Below, piece after piece: positions 24,101 through 33,844 of a stretch of 64,000 nucleotides of DNA (within the stretch, counting starts at the first letter, position 1; every line of letters starts with the position of its first letter). The stretch comes from Erythrobasidium yunnanense (Eukaryota; Basidiomycota; Cystobasidiomycetes; Erythrobasidiales; Erythrobasidiaceae), in the NCBI GenBank assembly GCA_001600175.1, contig BCJC01000006.1:821968-885967 (forward strand). Direction: 5' to 3'. The notes under the pieces were generated by a model. The model worked only from the letters and a program-made list of their open reading frames with translations, searched no databases and had not been told where the DNA came from. The translations under genes and the position numbers were made by a program.

Positions 24101-24288
24101 TCAAACAGGCCCTGGAGAATGACCAGACAGGGCGGTGCGGGCCAGACTGTCATGCAGAACAGCAAGGCCAAGGATACGTTGCATAATGCTAGGTAAGACA
24201 ACAACGAAGCTAACACGTTCTGACACCTACGCGTGCGGGATATCCCAATCACTATCGACAACATTGCACACAAAGCATTTACTGCCAG

Positions 24289-25059
24289 ATGAAAGGGTGG
24301 TACTGCACTTGTAAATGTATGTTATCCACGCCGATGAAAGTCCCGAAGGCCTGCTGCCTATCCTCAAACACGAGCGGTACAGGCTGATCGTAGGCTTCTA
24401 AAAGGGCCGCAAGATCTGAGGCTGCGTAAAACGGGACTGCGTCAATATCTATCCTGGTCTCGGCTCAGGTATGAGACCTGAACTCACTGGTCAGCTTGTG
24501 AAGATGTGCTCTGTTCTGAGGGAAGACAACTGGCACCTGCACGAATGCCGGAACTTGGCCAGAAGTAAGAGGTCCAAGGATACGTAGAGGAATGTAAGGA
24601 AGGTCATAAGGGTGGACGAGCTTATTGTGCTTGCGAGCGTGTTCCCGTTCAGCGCTGTAGACGAGCCAGAGAGGGCTCAATCTCTGATGTATGGTATAGT
24701 CAGGGCCTGACATACTTCAGGTCATGCGTGCGTTTGTGATAGAGTAAGCTGGCGTTCATTGCTTGATTGCTTGCTTGGACTTGATTAGCGTCCTTGGGTA
24801 GGTGACTATCTTCAATGCGTAGACCTCGCATCCCGTCGTTCAGGGTTCGCGTTCTGGAATCCATACGCTGGAGAATGGCGGTGGTCTGGGGCATGCTGTC
24901 GAGTGTCTGTTGGGTCTCGCCTAGCATTTGCCGCATTTGAGCATGCATTTCTCCCATCTGGGCACTGAGCTGTTCCAGCGAGGCCTGCATTGCTTGTGCC
25001 CACAGCGGAGCGTCATTCTGATATTCGATTTGTCCTTGCATGTCGTTGTGGGCAGTCAT
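24289..25059 (-). CDS. Unrecognised protein with coiled-coil-like N-terminus
   Basis: Three exons are supported by clean splice sites (donor near 24717, acceptor near 24685, a second intron at about 24493-24438) and end at TAA 24291-24289. The chosen start begins MTAHNDMQGQIEYQ; the frame is open further upstream to a Met at 25257, but that extension looks non-coding. The first part (WAQAMQASLEQLSAQMGEMH and onward) has heptad-like spacing and may form a coiled coil. The remainder is well-folded in appearance (HDLRLSPLWLVYSAEREHAR, YDLPYIPLRILGPL, PVPLVFEDRQQAFGTFIGVD). I do not recognise a family. It sits just outside the hydantoin cluster and is transcribed in the same direction as the racemase next to it. 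Confidence 0.6.
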
Positions 25060-25316
25060 CAAGAGAGTTGGCGGTCTGCGCACTGGCCAAGCGCCTGAAG
25101 AACAAGCCGGCCCACAAGTCCAGATGAAGGATTCAAGAAAAGATGAATGCTCGATAGCAGTAAGGTAAATCCAATCAGTTGTGCTCGCTGCCGATGACTG
25201 TGTGCTCCAAATAGGAGGAAGTTGCAGTAAACTACTGTAGTATCGATGCAAGGACAAGGAGCATTTTCATGAACATTTCCACAAGCACAAAGAAGGGAAC
25301 ACGATCCTCGAGCATC

Positions 25317-26098
25317 TTATCTCACCAACAACTGCCCAGCAATAGCTCTCAATCCAGCCTTCGACGCGTCGACTATTCTGACTTCTCCACACCCTGTATC
25401 TCTTGCACCTTGAGCCATCCACTCCTCCATGCCAGCAAAGCCTGCACATCCCATAATGATAGCTTCTGCCCCTTTCAGAGCTACTTTCCCAGCCGTCTCT
25501 TTGACGAGTCTTTCGACCCTCGCCTGGTCTGGGCCTCTAAGTTCTAGCACTTGCAGACCGGAAGTGACGCAGCCTGCCCATCTGTCACTTCCGCTACTAC
25601 CTAGGTATGCACTGATGCCTTTGTGCAGAAGTGGCTTCCAGCCTGTACCGGTTGAAGCAACTCCAAATTTACGAGATGTGACCAAGCATTCATTGACCGC
25701 TGCTTCGAAGATGCCCAAGCAGTATTTGCTCGAGGTAGGACCTAGCTCGTCTCGTATCATTTGCTGAAGAGGATGATCGGAAACTATGGAGATGAATTGA
25801 AGGTAGGCGAGGCTGCTCAGCTTGATAGATTCCGCAAATCGAATGGGGCTGAATACGTACAGCAGCACACCAAGAAAGCATCATACTGATCGATCAGTCC
25901 CTTCTTTACGATATCTTCGTAACAATGCGTGGAAGTCGTGTTCATCGTCCGGAAGTCGCTTATAGCCTTCGCAGCATGAGGCGGGGCAGTATAGTAGGTG
26001 ATGGAGATATCCTTGGGGCATATTGGATCTAGAGACTCTGCGATCCCGCGAGTTATGGATTCAGACGAGTTTGGATTGATGACCAGGACCTTGGGCAT
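25317..26098 (-). CDS. Hydantoin racemase (Asp/Glu racemase superfamily, DCG1-like)
   Basis: Exons 26098-25861 and 25783-25317 give 234 residues. The start MPKVLVINPNSSESITRGI is characteristic of hydantoin racemases and yeast Dcg1. Two catalytic cysteines are visible, one in AFLVCCFSDHP (its exon junction follows the second Cys) and one in IIMGCAGFAGM, as needed for a two-base, cofactor-free racemisation at C5 of the hydantoin ring. FGVASTGTGWKP and ELGPTSSKYCLGIFEAA are further family blocks. It shares a 236-bp promoter with the D-hydantoinase gene, which is direct context for the role: converting L-5-substituted hydantoins to the D form. Dcg1-type proteins of unknown function are the alternative. 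The protein is probably cytosolic; no targeting signal is seen. Confidence 0.85.
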
Positions 26099-26334
26099 GA
26101 CTGAACTGAGGAAATCGAATGAGATGGTCGTAACTGTAAACAGATTCTGCTAACTTGCTCCCTTCGTTCGTATACTTGTAGAAGATAAGAGGGAATTCGG
26201 CTTCTTTAACCCTTATCTCCAACGGCCAAGGTTTGCCCGGGTTCTCCTCAGGGAGGGAAGATGAGGAAGAAGATGGAACGATACGGATCCAGCTTCCTTC
26301 TGTACCACATCACCTATTACATTAAACCTGGAAG
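26099..26334. promoter_or_regulatory. Shared divergent promoter of racemase and hydantoinase genes
   Basis: These 236 bases drive two genes in opposite directions. GATA-factor sites lie at 26184-26189 (GATAAG) and 26212-26218 (CTTATCT). CGGCCAA (reverse of TTGGCCG) lies at 26223-26229, five bases after the second GATA site. A CCCGGG follows at about 26236-26241. The GATA sites suggest nitrogen catabolite control; TTGGCCG recurs in the other two divergent promoters of the cluster. Confidence 0.65.
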
Positions 26335-28203
26335 ATGACTTTCGACCTGGACCTCATTATCCGCAATTCGATAGTTGCAACTGCCAGCGACGAGTTCGCT
26401 TCTGACATTGGCATAAAGGATGGCAAGATTGTTCTTCTGGCTAGAGATATCGAGGTGCCGCAAGGCTGCGAAGTCATCGATGCGCGAGGCGGCTACGTGA
26501 CGGTAAGAAGAGGCCGAGACAAGAGCATCACGTCGAAGAGATCTGATCTTTGTGGCTTGTCTAGCCCGGAGGAATAGACTCTCATGTCCACATCGCTCAA
26601 TCAGCAGCGAAATCTTTAGGCGCAAAGTCTGCAGATGACTGGACTTCCGCGACCATGTCTGCTTTAGGAGGCGGCACTACGTCCGTGATAGCTTTTGCCG
26701 TCCAGCCTAAAGGAGGATCCATGAAAGCTGCTGTGGACGACTACCACAAGCTAGCTACGAACAATGCCCTCTGCGACTATTCCTTCCATGTCATCGTGAC
26801 AGATCCGACGTATCAGCAAATGCATGAAGAAATGCTTGGACTGATGGAGTCTGGCATCACAAGCGTCAAGATCTATTCGACCTACCCTGCGCTTCAACTG
26901 AACGACACGCAAATCCTAGATACGTTCTATGCAGCCAGACAGCACGGCTTTACCGTCAGTAAGTCGCCATCTTTCCTATACGTGCCTCTAAACAAGCTGT
27001 ACTCACGCTAGTTGTGCTTGCAGTGGTCCACGCCGAGAACGCAGACATGATAGCCTGGTTCACTAAAGATCTCGAAGCGAGAGGAATGACAGAGCCCTGG
27101 CATCACGGAACATCTCGTCCACCCATCGTCGAAGCAGAAGCCACGAATCGTGTTCTAGCACTGAGCGAGATCATGGATTGTCCCGTGCTCTTTGTACACG
27201 TATCGGCCCCAGAAGCGATTCGAGTTATCCGGGATGCTCAAGCTCGAGCTCTAAGTGTGTATGCGGAGACATGTCCACATTATATGCTGCTCACAGCTCA
27301 GGAGATGCGTGCGCCGGGCTTCGAAGGTATGTCAAGCGATGTATCAGTGATGTTGCGGCTGATTGGTTGCTCGACCAGGCGCAAAGGCTTGCTGCGCTCC
27401 TCCTCTGCGTGAAAATCCAGCGGACAGACAGAAGGTTTTCGAAGGCCTTCTGAACGGTACTCTGACCGTCTTCTCTTCCGACCATGCTCCAACTAAATAC
27501 AATGATCCGGACGGCAAGCAGGTCAGACCTTGGTTCACTTGACTCCTCAGCGAGCTGACATCTGTATGATAACGCAGCTCGGCCTAACGAAGAACCCTGG
27601 CAATAACCCACGCGGAAACTTCAGATATATTCCCAATGGACTGCCTGGCGTTGAGACCAAAGGACCTCTACTGTGGTCGGAAGGTGTCTGTACAGGCAAG
27701 ATGTCCGTCACGAAGTTTGTGGAGCTCAACTCTACCAATGCTGCGAAACTATATGGCATGTACCCTCAGAGTAAGTTCGCATTTGTAATATGACATCGGA
27801 GGATGGCTTACGCCAGTGTGACAGAGGGGACAATTGCGCCTGGAAGTGACGCAGATCTCATCGTCTGGCGGCCGGCTAGCGAGAGAAAGCCGTTCAAGCT
27901 TTCCGTGGACAGGGTGAGGTCTAACGTTATTCGGGGGTTCACACTGACTCCAGCTGACGCGGTTCTTCTTCATAGTTGCATTCGCAATGCGATTACACGC
28001 CATTCGAGGGTTTGACAGTCAACGACTGGCCTTTGAAGACTATCTTACGCGGGAAAGTAGTGTATGATGGAGATAAGAATGAAGTCTACGCCAAAGCAGG
28101 ATACGGTCAATGGTTGAAGAGGGGGAAAAGCATACTGCAGGGTCCTCAGCATAGATGGCTATCTGAATGGCGGCCCAAATATGAGGAAGAACGTAGCCTG
28201 TAG
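26335..28203 (+). CDS. D-hydantoinase / dihydropyrimidinase
   Basis: A metal-dependent cyclic amidase that opens 5-substituted hydantoins to N-carbamoyl-D-amino acids, or dihydropyrimidines to carbamoyl-beta-amino acids. Seven exons (ends 26502, 26958, 27326, 27521, 27770, 27913, 28203) give 505 residues, the usual length. Metal-site marks are GGIDSHVHI (HxH), the carboxylatable Lys in SVKIYSTYPALQL, VHAEN, ETCPHYML and the Asp in FSSDHAPT. NPRGNFRYIPNGLPGVE and KGTIAPGSDADLIVW near the end are typical of the family. The exon order and key residues are intact. Context (racemase and D-carbamoylase as direct neighbours) favours D-hydantoinase over pyrimidine catabolism. The C-terminus (EERSL) is not a standard peroxisomal signal, so a cytosolic location is likely. 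Confidence 0.92.
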
Positions 28204-28330
28204 GCTTAAGCAATGTAGTACATAGTCTTCTCGCACGTATAGTTCTTCTTGTAATTCATACAAGACGAGCTCTACCACTTCAGACGCGATTGTGATCCTG
28301 CGATGTGCATTACGACTGAATACAAGCTTC

Positions 28331-29534
28331 TCATAGCTCTAATGAAACATCTTCAGGCTCTACTACACCAGCTTGCTGAGTAATAGGTAAATAATGCTCG
28401 ATCCGTCTATGCTTTTCGAAGCAGAAGGTCTTTGATTTCCCAGCAATGCAAGCGTCCAGATCGATATCTGCCCAGACGACCTCATCTCCCTCCGTCTTGT
28501 TCTCTGCTACGATGTGACCTTGTGGATCGACTACCATAGAGCCAGTAATGAGCGGGTGCTTTCCGTCGTCTACACCGCATCGAGCAGCAGTAATGAGGAA
28601 GGCTATACAAGGAGGGTCAGCTCTTGTTCATGCATGTCCTCAGACATATGGACCTACTGGAATTCGTGTACGCATGCGCCTGGCAGACGAGCTTGTGGTG
28701 GAACATGGCATCTTCGGCTGCAGCTTCTCTAGTGGTAGATTCAGGATCGATGCCCCATAGTTGTGGTGCCCAAGCAGTTGTATTCTGGGACAATGTACAA
28801 GTCAGCAACTCGCTCCTGTCTGCGCAGAGTCAGCCTGACATAGCCAATGCACATGATCTCTACGCCCTGAAGTCCGTACACTCTCCATCCTTCTGCCCAT
28901 CGTCTGTCATTACAGATGAGCATCCCTACAATTGGACTCTTCGCGCCCCCTGCAGCGGCTTTCAAACCAGGTGCTCGGAATGCCTTGAAGCCTAGGTTTC
29001 CTGGGAGGAAGTACCTCTTCTCGAGCTGGTTTGTGACATCTGGATCTTTGCTGAATGGCTCGAATGTACCAGGCAGGTGGATCTTGCGGTATTTGCCTAC
29101 GGTCTTCTTGCTCTTTGCACAAACGTACGAAGCAGTGTTGTAGCGCTCTCCGGATGGAGTCTGCTCTCCGTAGCCGATAGCAACATCGATGCCTAGTGAA
29201 GCAGCTTTCTGGAAGAAGGGCTGGAGAGCAGGAACATCTGTGATGCCAGTCTCTGGCTCCTGCTCAAAGTATGAGGCGAGCTCTGCATCTTTCAGATCTT
29301 CAAAGTAGTAGCGAGGAAAGAATGTTGCTGCAGCCAGGGAAAGCGTTAGCGAGTGTCACGCAGCAAAGTGTCGATCTTCTTACAAAAGGTAGTTTCCGGG
29401 AACACAGCAAGCTTGACGCCTTTGAGAGCTGCATCATCGAGTAGCTTTTCCAAACGAGCAAGGATAATTTGACGAGACTCTCCTCTATCAATACGTCCGA
29501 CTTGGATAGCTGCAACGCGTAGATTTCTGGGCAT
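28331..29534 (-). CDS. N-carbamoyl-D-amino-acid hydrolase (D-carbamoylase, nitrilase superfamily)
   Basis: Exons 29534-29384, 29327-28840, 28784-28658 and 28602-28331 give 345 residues. The Glu-Lys-Cys triad of nitrilases is present: Glu in VFPETTF, Lys in GKYRKIHLPG, Cys in MLICNDRRWAEGWRVYGLQG. The ICNDRRW sequence, the LEKRYFLPGNLGFKAFRAPG block and the IGYNTTAWAP junction closely follow bacterial D-carbamoylases (Agrobacterium type) rather than eukaryotic beta-ureidopropionase. The reaction removes the carbamoyl group as CO2 and ammonia, yielding a D-amino acid. The gene shares a promoter with a D-amino-acid oxidase, the next step. Eukaryotic examples of this enzyme are uncommon as far as I know, so ancient transfer from bacteria followed by intron gain is a reasonable inference. 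Confidence 0.88.
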
Positions 29535-29804
29535 GGTGTCGGAGAAGGATCTGGCTTTTGGCAGGATGATATATTGAAGCTTTACTGATCCAAGATCTTG
29601 CTGTGAGCGTGCTGAGGGCTATCCTGTAAGTCTACACCATCCATGGGCTTATCTCCCCTCCCCGCTGACCCGGTCACCGGGCAAGGCAGTTGGCCGCGCC
29701 CAAGTCCGTCCCTCCGGGTACTTGGATCATTTGAAGTCAGCGAAGTAGCGATGTGAGCATCCATCTGAAAGCGCTCTGGATATTCAAATCGTCAGAAGAC
29801 TGTG
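29535..29804. promoter_or_regulatory. Shared divergent promoter of D-carbamoylase and D-amino-acid oxidase genes
   Basis: A 270-bp region between two start codons. It holds one GATA-factor site, CTTATC at 29648-29653, the 13-bp palindrome at 29669-29681, and TTGGCCG at 29690-29696 with a CG-rich flank. All three elements lie within 50 bases, mid-way between the genes, as expected for a control region serving both. Confidence 0.65.
29669..29681. promoter_or_regulatory. Palindromic candidate operator CCCGGTCACCGGG
   Basis: Six-base arms form a perfect inverted repeat about a single central base. Read as CCG-N5-CGG it matches an everted pair of the CGG half-sites bound by dimeric Zn2Cys6 regulators, and such a regulator is encoded 6 kb away in the same cluster. 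Binding is an inference. Confidence 0.5.
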
Positions 29805-31190
29805 ATGCCTCATTATCTTCGTCCTTCAGCTGCGCCTGTCATCGGTAGGTCGAGAAAGGAATCGAAGCGGTTCGACTACTTCTTGGGCTGATTTACGTTC
29901 GGGTTGACAGTCATTGGTGCTGGCTGCGTTGGTCTGACTACTGCCTTGAGATGTCTGCAAGCTGGCTACCCTGTCCTGGTCGTCGCTGAACATCTGCCTG
30001 GCGGACCTCTAATTGCCAATTATGCATCTCCGACTGCTGGAGCCCATCACCTCTCGTTCGCCGACAATGCAGACTGGAGACAGCGATTCCTGGATCAAAG
30101 AACCTTCGACGTGCTCTGGAGCGAAAGCGAGGATGCAGCTGAAGCAGAACGTCGCGGCCTGATGCGATTGACGCAAACCGAATACTACACGGAAGATGAG
30201 GTGCATCTGCGCTTTCTCGAACAGCTACCTGAGGTGAGCACTCTGGCATGAACTGCAGATGACCGGCTTTGACTGATCTGGAAAATTTGCAGTTCCGCGT
30301 CCATCCTGAGAAGACGCTTCCATCGTTCGCAAAGCACAGTTGTTCCTTCACATCTCTCACCATAGAGCCAGCAAGGTATCTCTCTTACCTCGTCAAGCGT
30401 GTGCAAACCCTAGGCGGTGTGATCAAGCGGGCTCCACAACTCTCCAGCATCCGGGAAGCACGCAAGTATGCGAGACAGCCAATTGCGATTATCAACTGCA
30501 CAGGTCTAGGAGCCAGAGATCTGGAAGATGTCCGTGACAAGGAGGTACATCCTGTGCGAGGCCAGGTTCTATGCTTGGATGCACCTTGGCTCAAAAGCGG
30601 ATGGACGTTCCAGATTGGCAGTCTGAGCGGTGGAGAAGGAGGTGCCAGAACGTACATCATACCTCGAGCCAGCGGGGAGGTTATTATCGGAGGCACACGC
30701 GAAGTAGATGATTGGTGAGCCGATCCGCAACCCTTCGACCATTTGTACAAGCTGACCCAAGCATGTTTTGCAGGAATGAAAAGCCTAGACTGGAGACCTC
30801 AGAAGATATTCTACGACGAGCGCTGCAGATCTGTCCGGTGCTTGCCGGCCCAAGCGTGGAAGGTCAATCCGATGAGATCAAGCTAGCCAAGCTTCGGACT
30901 CTCGTGAAAGCAGAAGTAGTAGGCTTTCGTCCTACGAGGCGTCAAGGCATTCGCCTAGAGCACGATGAGTCACTCTCGAAGAAAGTCGGGACGCCAATCG
31001 TGCACAACTATGGTCATGGAGGTTAGGATCCCTAATTTACAGATATGCTACTTTGGAGCTGACCTCGTAGTCTGTGTGCATAGGCTATGGCTGGCAGAGC
31101 TCTTGGGGTAGTGCAGAAGAGGCTGTCAGAATAGCTGGAGAAGCCATTAGAGCGTCGCAAGCTGGGTCGATCATCTCTGCGAAGTTGTAA
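29805..31190 (+). CDS. DAO1: D-amino-acid oxidase, peroxisomal
   Basis: An FAD enzyme oxidising D-amino acids to 2-oxo acids, ammonia and hydrogen peroxide. Exons 29805-29844, 29911-30233, 30293-30714, 30774-31021 and 31084-31190 give 379 residues. The dinucleotide-binding fold is VIVIGAGCVGLTTALRC; AGAHHLSF and VHPVRGQVLCLDAPW are family blocks; the signature near the end is IVHNYGHGGYGWQSSWG, with the GHGGYG loop that contacts FAD. The first coding exon is just 40 nt and ends inside the Rossmann motif. The last residues, ISAKL, form a peroxisomal PTS1 signal, as in many DAOs, placing peroxide production next to catalase. Divergent pairing with D-carbamoylase links it to hydantoin-derived D-amino acids. 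Confidence 0.93.
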
Positions 31191-31502
31191 TGGGTTGTAT
31201 ACAAGTAATCTTAGAAGGACCTAGATGGCCTGATAGCGCACTCACTAACCCGGCTCACCGCATCCCTCGCAACTGATGATCAGGTCAGGCAGTCAAGTCG
31301 TAACAGCCCGGAGGCAAAAGAAATTTCGAATCATACTCCAAGGTCGTCTATGTACACATTCACAGCTCTATCAGCCATACTCCGATCTGCAAACTAGATA
31401 TCCACTTCAAATCACTACATTTTTTTATCTGATTATTGGCTAAAGACAGACTAGACAACACTCGCTACACCTTATATCTCACTGAAGGTGCTATTTCAGA
31501 TC
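31191..31502. other. Convergent 3' region between the oxidase and permease genes
   Basis: No gene is seen. It is AT-rich around 31390-31480 and should hold both 3' untranslated ends. CCCGGCTCACCG at about 31248-31259 resembles one side of the palindrome upstream but is not symmetrical and lies away from any start codon. Confidence 0.4.
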
Positions 31503-33497
31503 TCAGAGACTCGGTGCCGTCGAAACGATCTTGGCCAAGGCATCATCGGACTTGTCCTTCTCCAAATTGGAGTCTTCACTACCACTCGCCGCATCTGATT
31601 TGACTTGCGTACGCGAGACAGGCGCAACCAAATTGAGGAGCAGGTAGACAATGGCGGCTGTGCCTGATCCAACTGGCCAGGTCGCTACATAAGCGTAGTA
31701 GGCACCTTTGGGAACGCCGATGGTGGGGTTGATCTGTGGGAATAGAAAGTATCAGATCTCCTGTTGAGGCGTTCACTGCGCGATTGTAGCTTACATTGCG
31801 GACAAATCCAGGCAAGGTAGGTACGATACCGCAGATGAAAGCTGCGACAGCACGCCAATTGAAGCCAGAAGTATACCAATAGGCAGACTCTCTCTTCTGG
31901 AACATGGCTGCTAGCAAGAGCCGCCTCTTCTGAATAACGAGGTAGTCCGCCAACATCACGCCGAGAGGTGGACCCAGGAAGACTGAGTAACCAGCTAGGA
32001 AAGAAGTGAAGCTCTTTGCAGAGTTCTGGATGATCCAAGGGCAGGTGACGAGGCCGAGAAGAGCGCAGAGATATTGACCCCGACGAATGTTGATGTAGCG
32101 AGGGGCGAGGGACATCAGGTCATTGCCGACTGCAGTGGACTGTGGAAGGGTAACGAAAGTCAGTAAGACCTCCAATAGATAAAGGGGAGTGGCGCAAACC
32201 TACATTGGCTGAGATGTTTGTGCTGAACACGGCGAAGCCCCACATAAGAGCGCTGAAGAACTGCGCAGCTCGGTTATGCATGAGGGAAGAGACTTGCAGA
32301 GGGTTCCAGGTCGAGACTCCGTAGATGACTTGAGCAGCAGATGTGACGACTACTCCGAGACATGCGCAGAGCGTCAAGAACACGCTTAGAGATAGGATGT
32401 TGGTCCAGATGACCGTTCTCGGGTTCTTTGCGTATCCTGAATGGAAGATGCTTTAGAATTTGAGTTAAATAAAGGCTGTAAGGTCAACTCACGAGTGAAA
32501 TCGCATACGTTGAGAGCCAGAGTAGCCTTCGGTGCGATTGCGCTTGTCATGGCTGAAAGAAACACAGCTCCCACCGTGTATCCATTTGTGATGTGAGTAC
32601 TCTTGTTGAAAACAGGCCCAAATCCATGTGCAGACGAGACAGCCCAGGCGAACATAACAATTCCGAAGATTGGCATGAGGACGATCTTGACCATGAAGAG
32701 GTAGCGCAGCTTAGAGATGTGAATGTACAGGAGTGGAAGCTGAATGATAAAGAAGATGAAGAAGCACAGCAGCTGTGCTGATGTGACGTGCGCTGAGGCT
32801 GGCAGATGGTTCGGGAAGGTCTTGAAAGAAGGCCAGATGGCTCCTAGCATGACTTGGGTAGCTTGTCCTCCTTGATAAGTCTGCGTTCCGAACCAGACGA
32901 TGGCAGCGCTATTTCGAGAGTCAATGAGGCTTCATCCACACGGCTGATGTCCGGCTGCTTACACGGAACGGCAGAGCACCACGATGTAGGTTCCTCGGAC
33001 ACCAAACGAAGCACGCGCAAAGCTGGGCATGTTGATGCCATCTGGATGCTCGGTGAGTTCATCGTGACCAAGTGCGAGACAGACCAGACTTACAGATACA
33101 GCCGACGTATCCAGTGCAAGCACATGCGAGCTAGATAAGGTCGTTAGGGTGTGCACGTAAAGACTATTGTGTGATGACTGACAGAGACAAGGACATGACC
33201 CAGTAGTACAGCACCAATCGCAGCTCCTGGTGAGAGACCGGCCGAGACAGAGGAAGAGGCAACTTGGTATTGGGAAATACCAAATCCTTCGGCGATCCAG
33301 TAGCCGGCCATGCTGAAGAAGCCCCATGTTCGCAGAGGACTGTCCATTGCAACAGGCTGCATATCTTTCTCGGCGGAGATGAGGTCGCCTTGTTCGGTCT
33401 CATGCTCGTTGGCCTGGCGGACCGTGCCATCTTTGCAGACAAGGAGGTCAATCTTCTCAGGCTCGATTCTGATCCGGTCTAGTATGCTCGCGGCCAT
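31503..33497 (-). CDS. NCS1-family permease, Fur type (candidate hydantoin/allantoin/uracil transporter)
   Basis: Secondary transporter of the nucleobase-cation-symport-1 family, with about 12 predicted membrane helices over seven or so exons. N-terminal conserved parts are TWGFFSMAGYWIAEGFGISQ and ASSSVSAGLSPGAA. After two short introns come YGINMPSFARASFGVRGTY and AAIVWFGTQTYQGGQ; later STAVGNDLMSLAPRYINI, LGPPLGVMLADYLVIQKRR and INPTIGVPKGAYYAY. The GVMLADY motif is typical of the Fur branch, which includes uracil, allantoin and uridine permeases; the bacterial hydantoin transporter Mhp1 belongs to the same superfamily. Substrate cannot be read from sequence, but position inside the cluster suggests hydantoins or their carbamoyl products. 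Expected in the plasma membrane. The C-terminal tail is acidic with Lys residues (EKDKSDDALAK), a possible ubiquitylation region. Confidence 0.88.
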
Positions 33498-33844
33498 GGT
33501 GGTAGGAACAGCGCTGAAGGGAGTTCAATTAGCCGGAAAGGGAGACGAGAGCGAAGAGGAGGAAAGTTAGGACAAGAGAATAAGGAGAAAAAAGGAAGAG
33601 AAGATGAAAGCCAATAGTGTTATCTCTGACCATACTGTATCACCTCCTCCCAAGAAAAGAATTGGCCGTTATCTATGAAGGATCTCATAACCTGGGGACG
33701 GGCGATCATGCGGCCAACTCCGATGAGAGGGGAGGGAGAGAATGGAAAAGAAACTTTCGCCGGCCGCACCATGGCGGTTCTGTGATATCCCAACTTCATA
33801 TATATTATATCCCACCACATACCTAGTTTTCATTTTCAGTGCTT
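33498..33844. promoter_or_regulatory. Shared divergent promoter of permease and class II aldolase genes
   Basis: A 347-bp region with two GATA-factor sites (TTATCT at 33620-33625 and 33669-33674) and two TTGGCCG motifs, one forward at 33662-33668 directly abutting the second GATA site, one reverse at 33711-33717. A TATA-rich block (TATATATTATAT) sits at about 33800-33811, some 35-45 bases before the aldolase start codon. Confidence 0.65.

Noticed and set aside
26335-28203. Reading as a dihydropyrimidinase of reductive pyrimidine breakdown
   Set aside because: Not excluded by sequence, but the neighbours are a hydantoin racemase, a D-specific carbamoylase and a D-amino-acid oxidase, none of which belongs to that route.
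28331-29534. Reading as beta-ureidopropionase or a plain nitrilase
   Set aside because: The ICNDRRW and LEKRYF...PGNLGF blocks and the total length fit N-carbamoyl-D-amino-acid hydrolase better.
31230-31330. GC-rich patch with CCCGGCTCACCG, considered as a second operator or a tRNA
   Set aside because: Not symmetrical, in a convergent 3' region, and no cloverleaf or TTCGANTC box is present.
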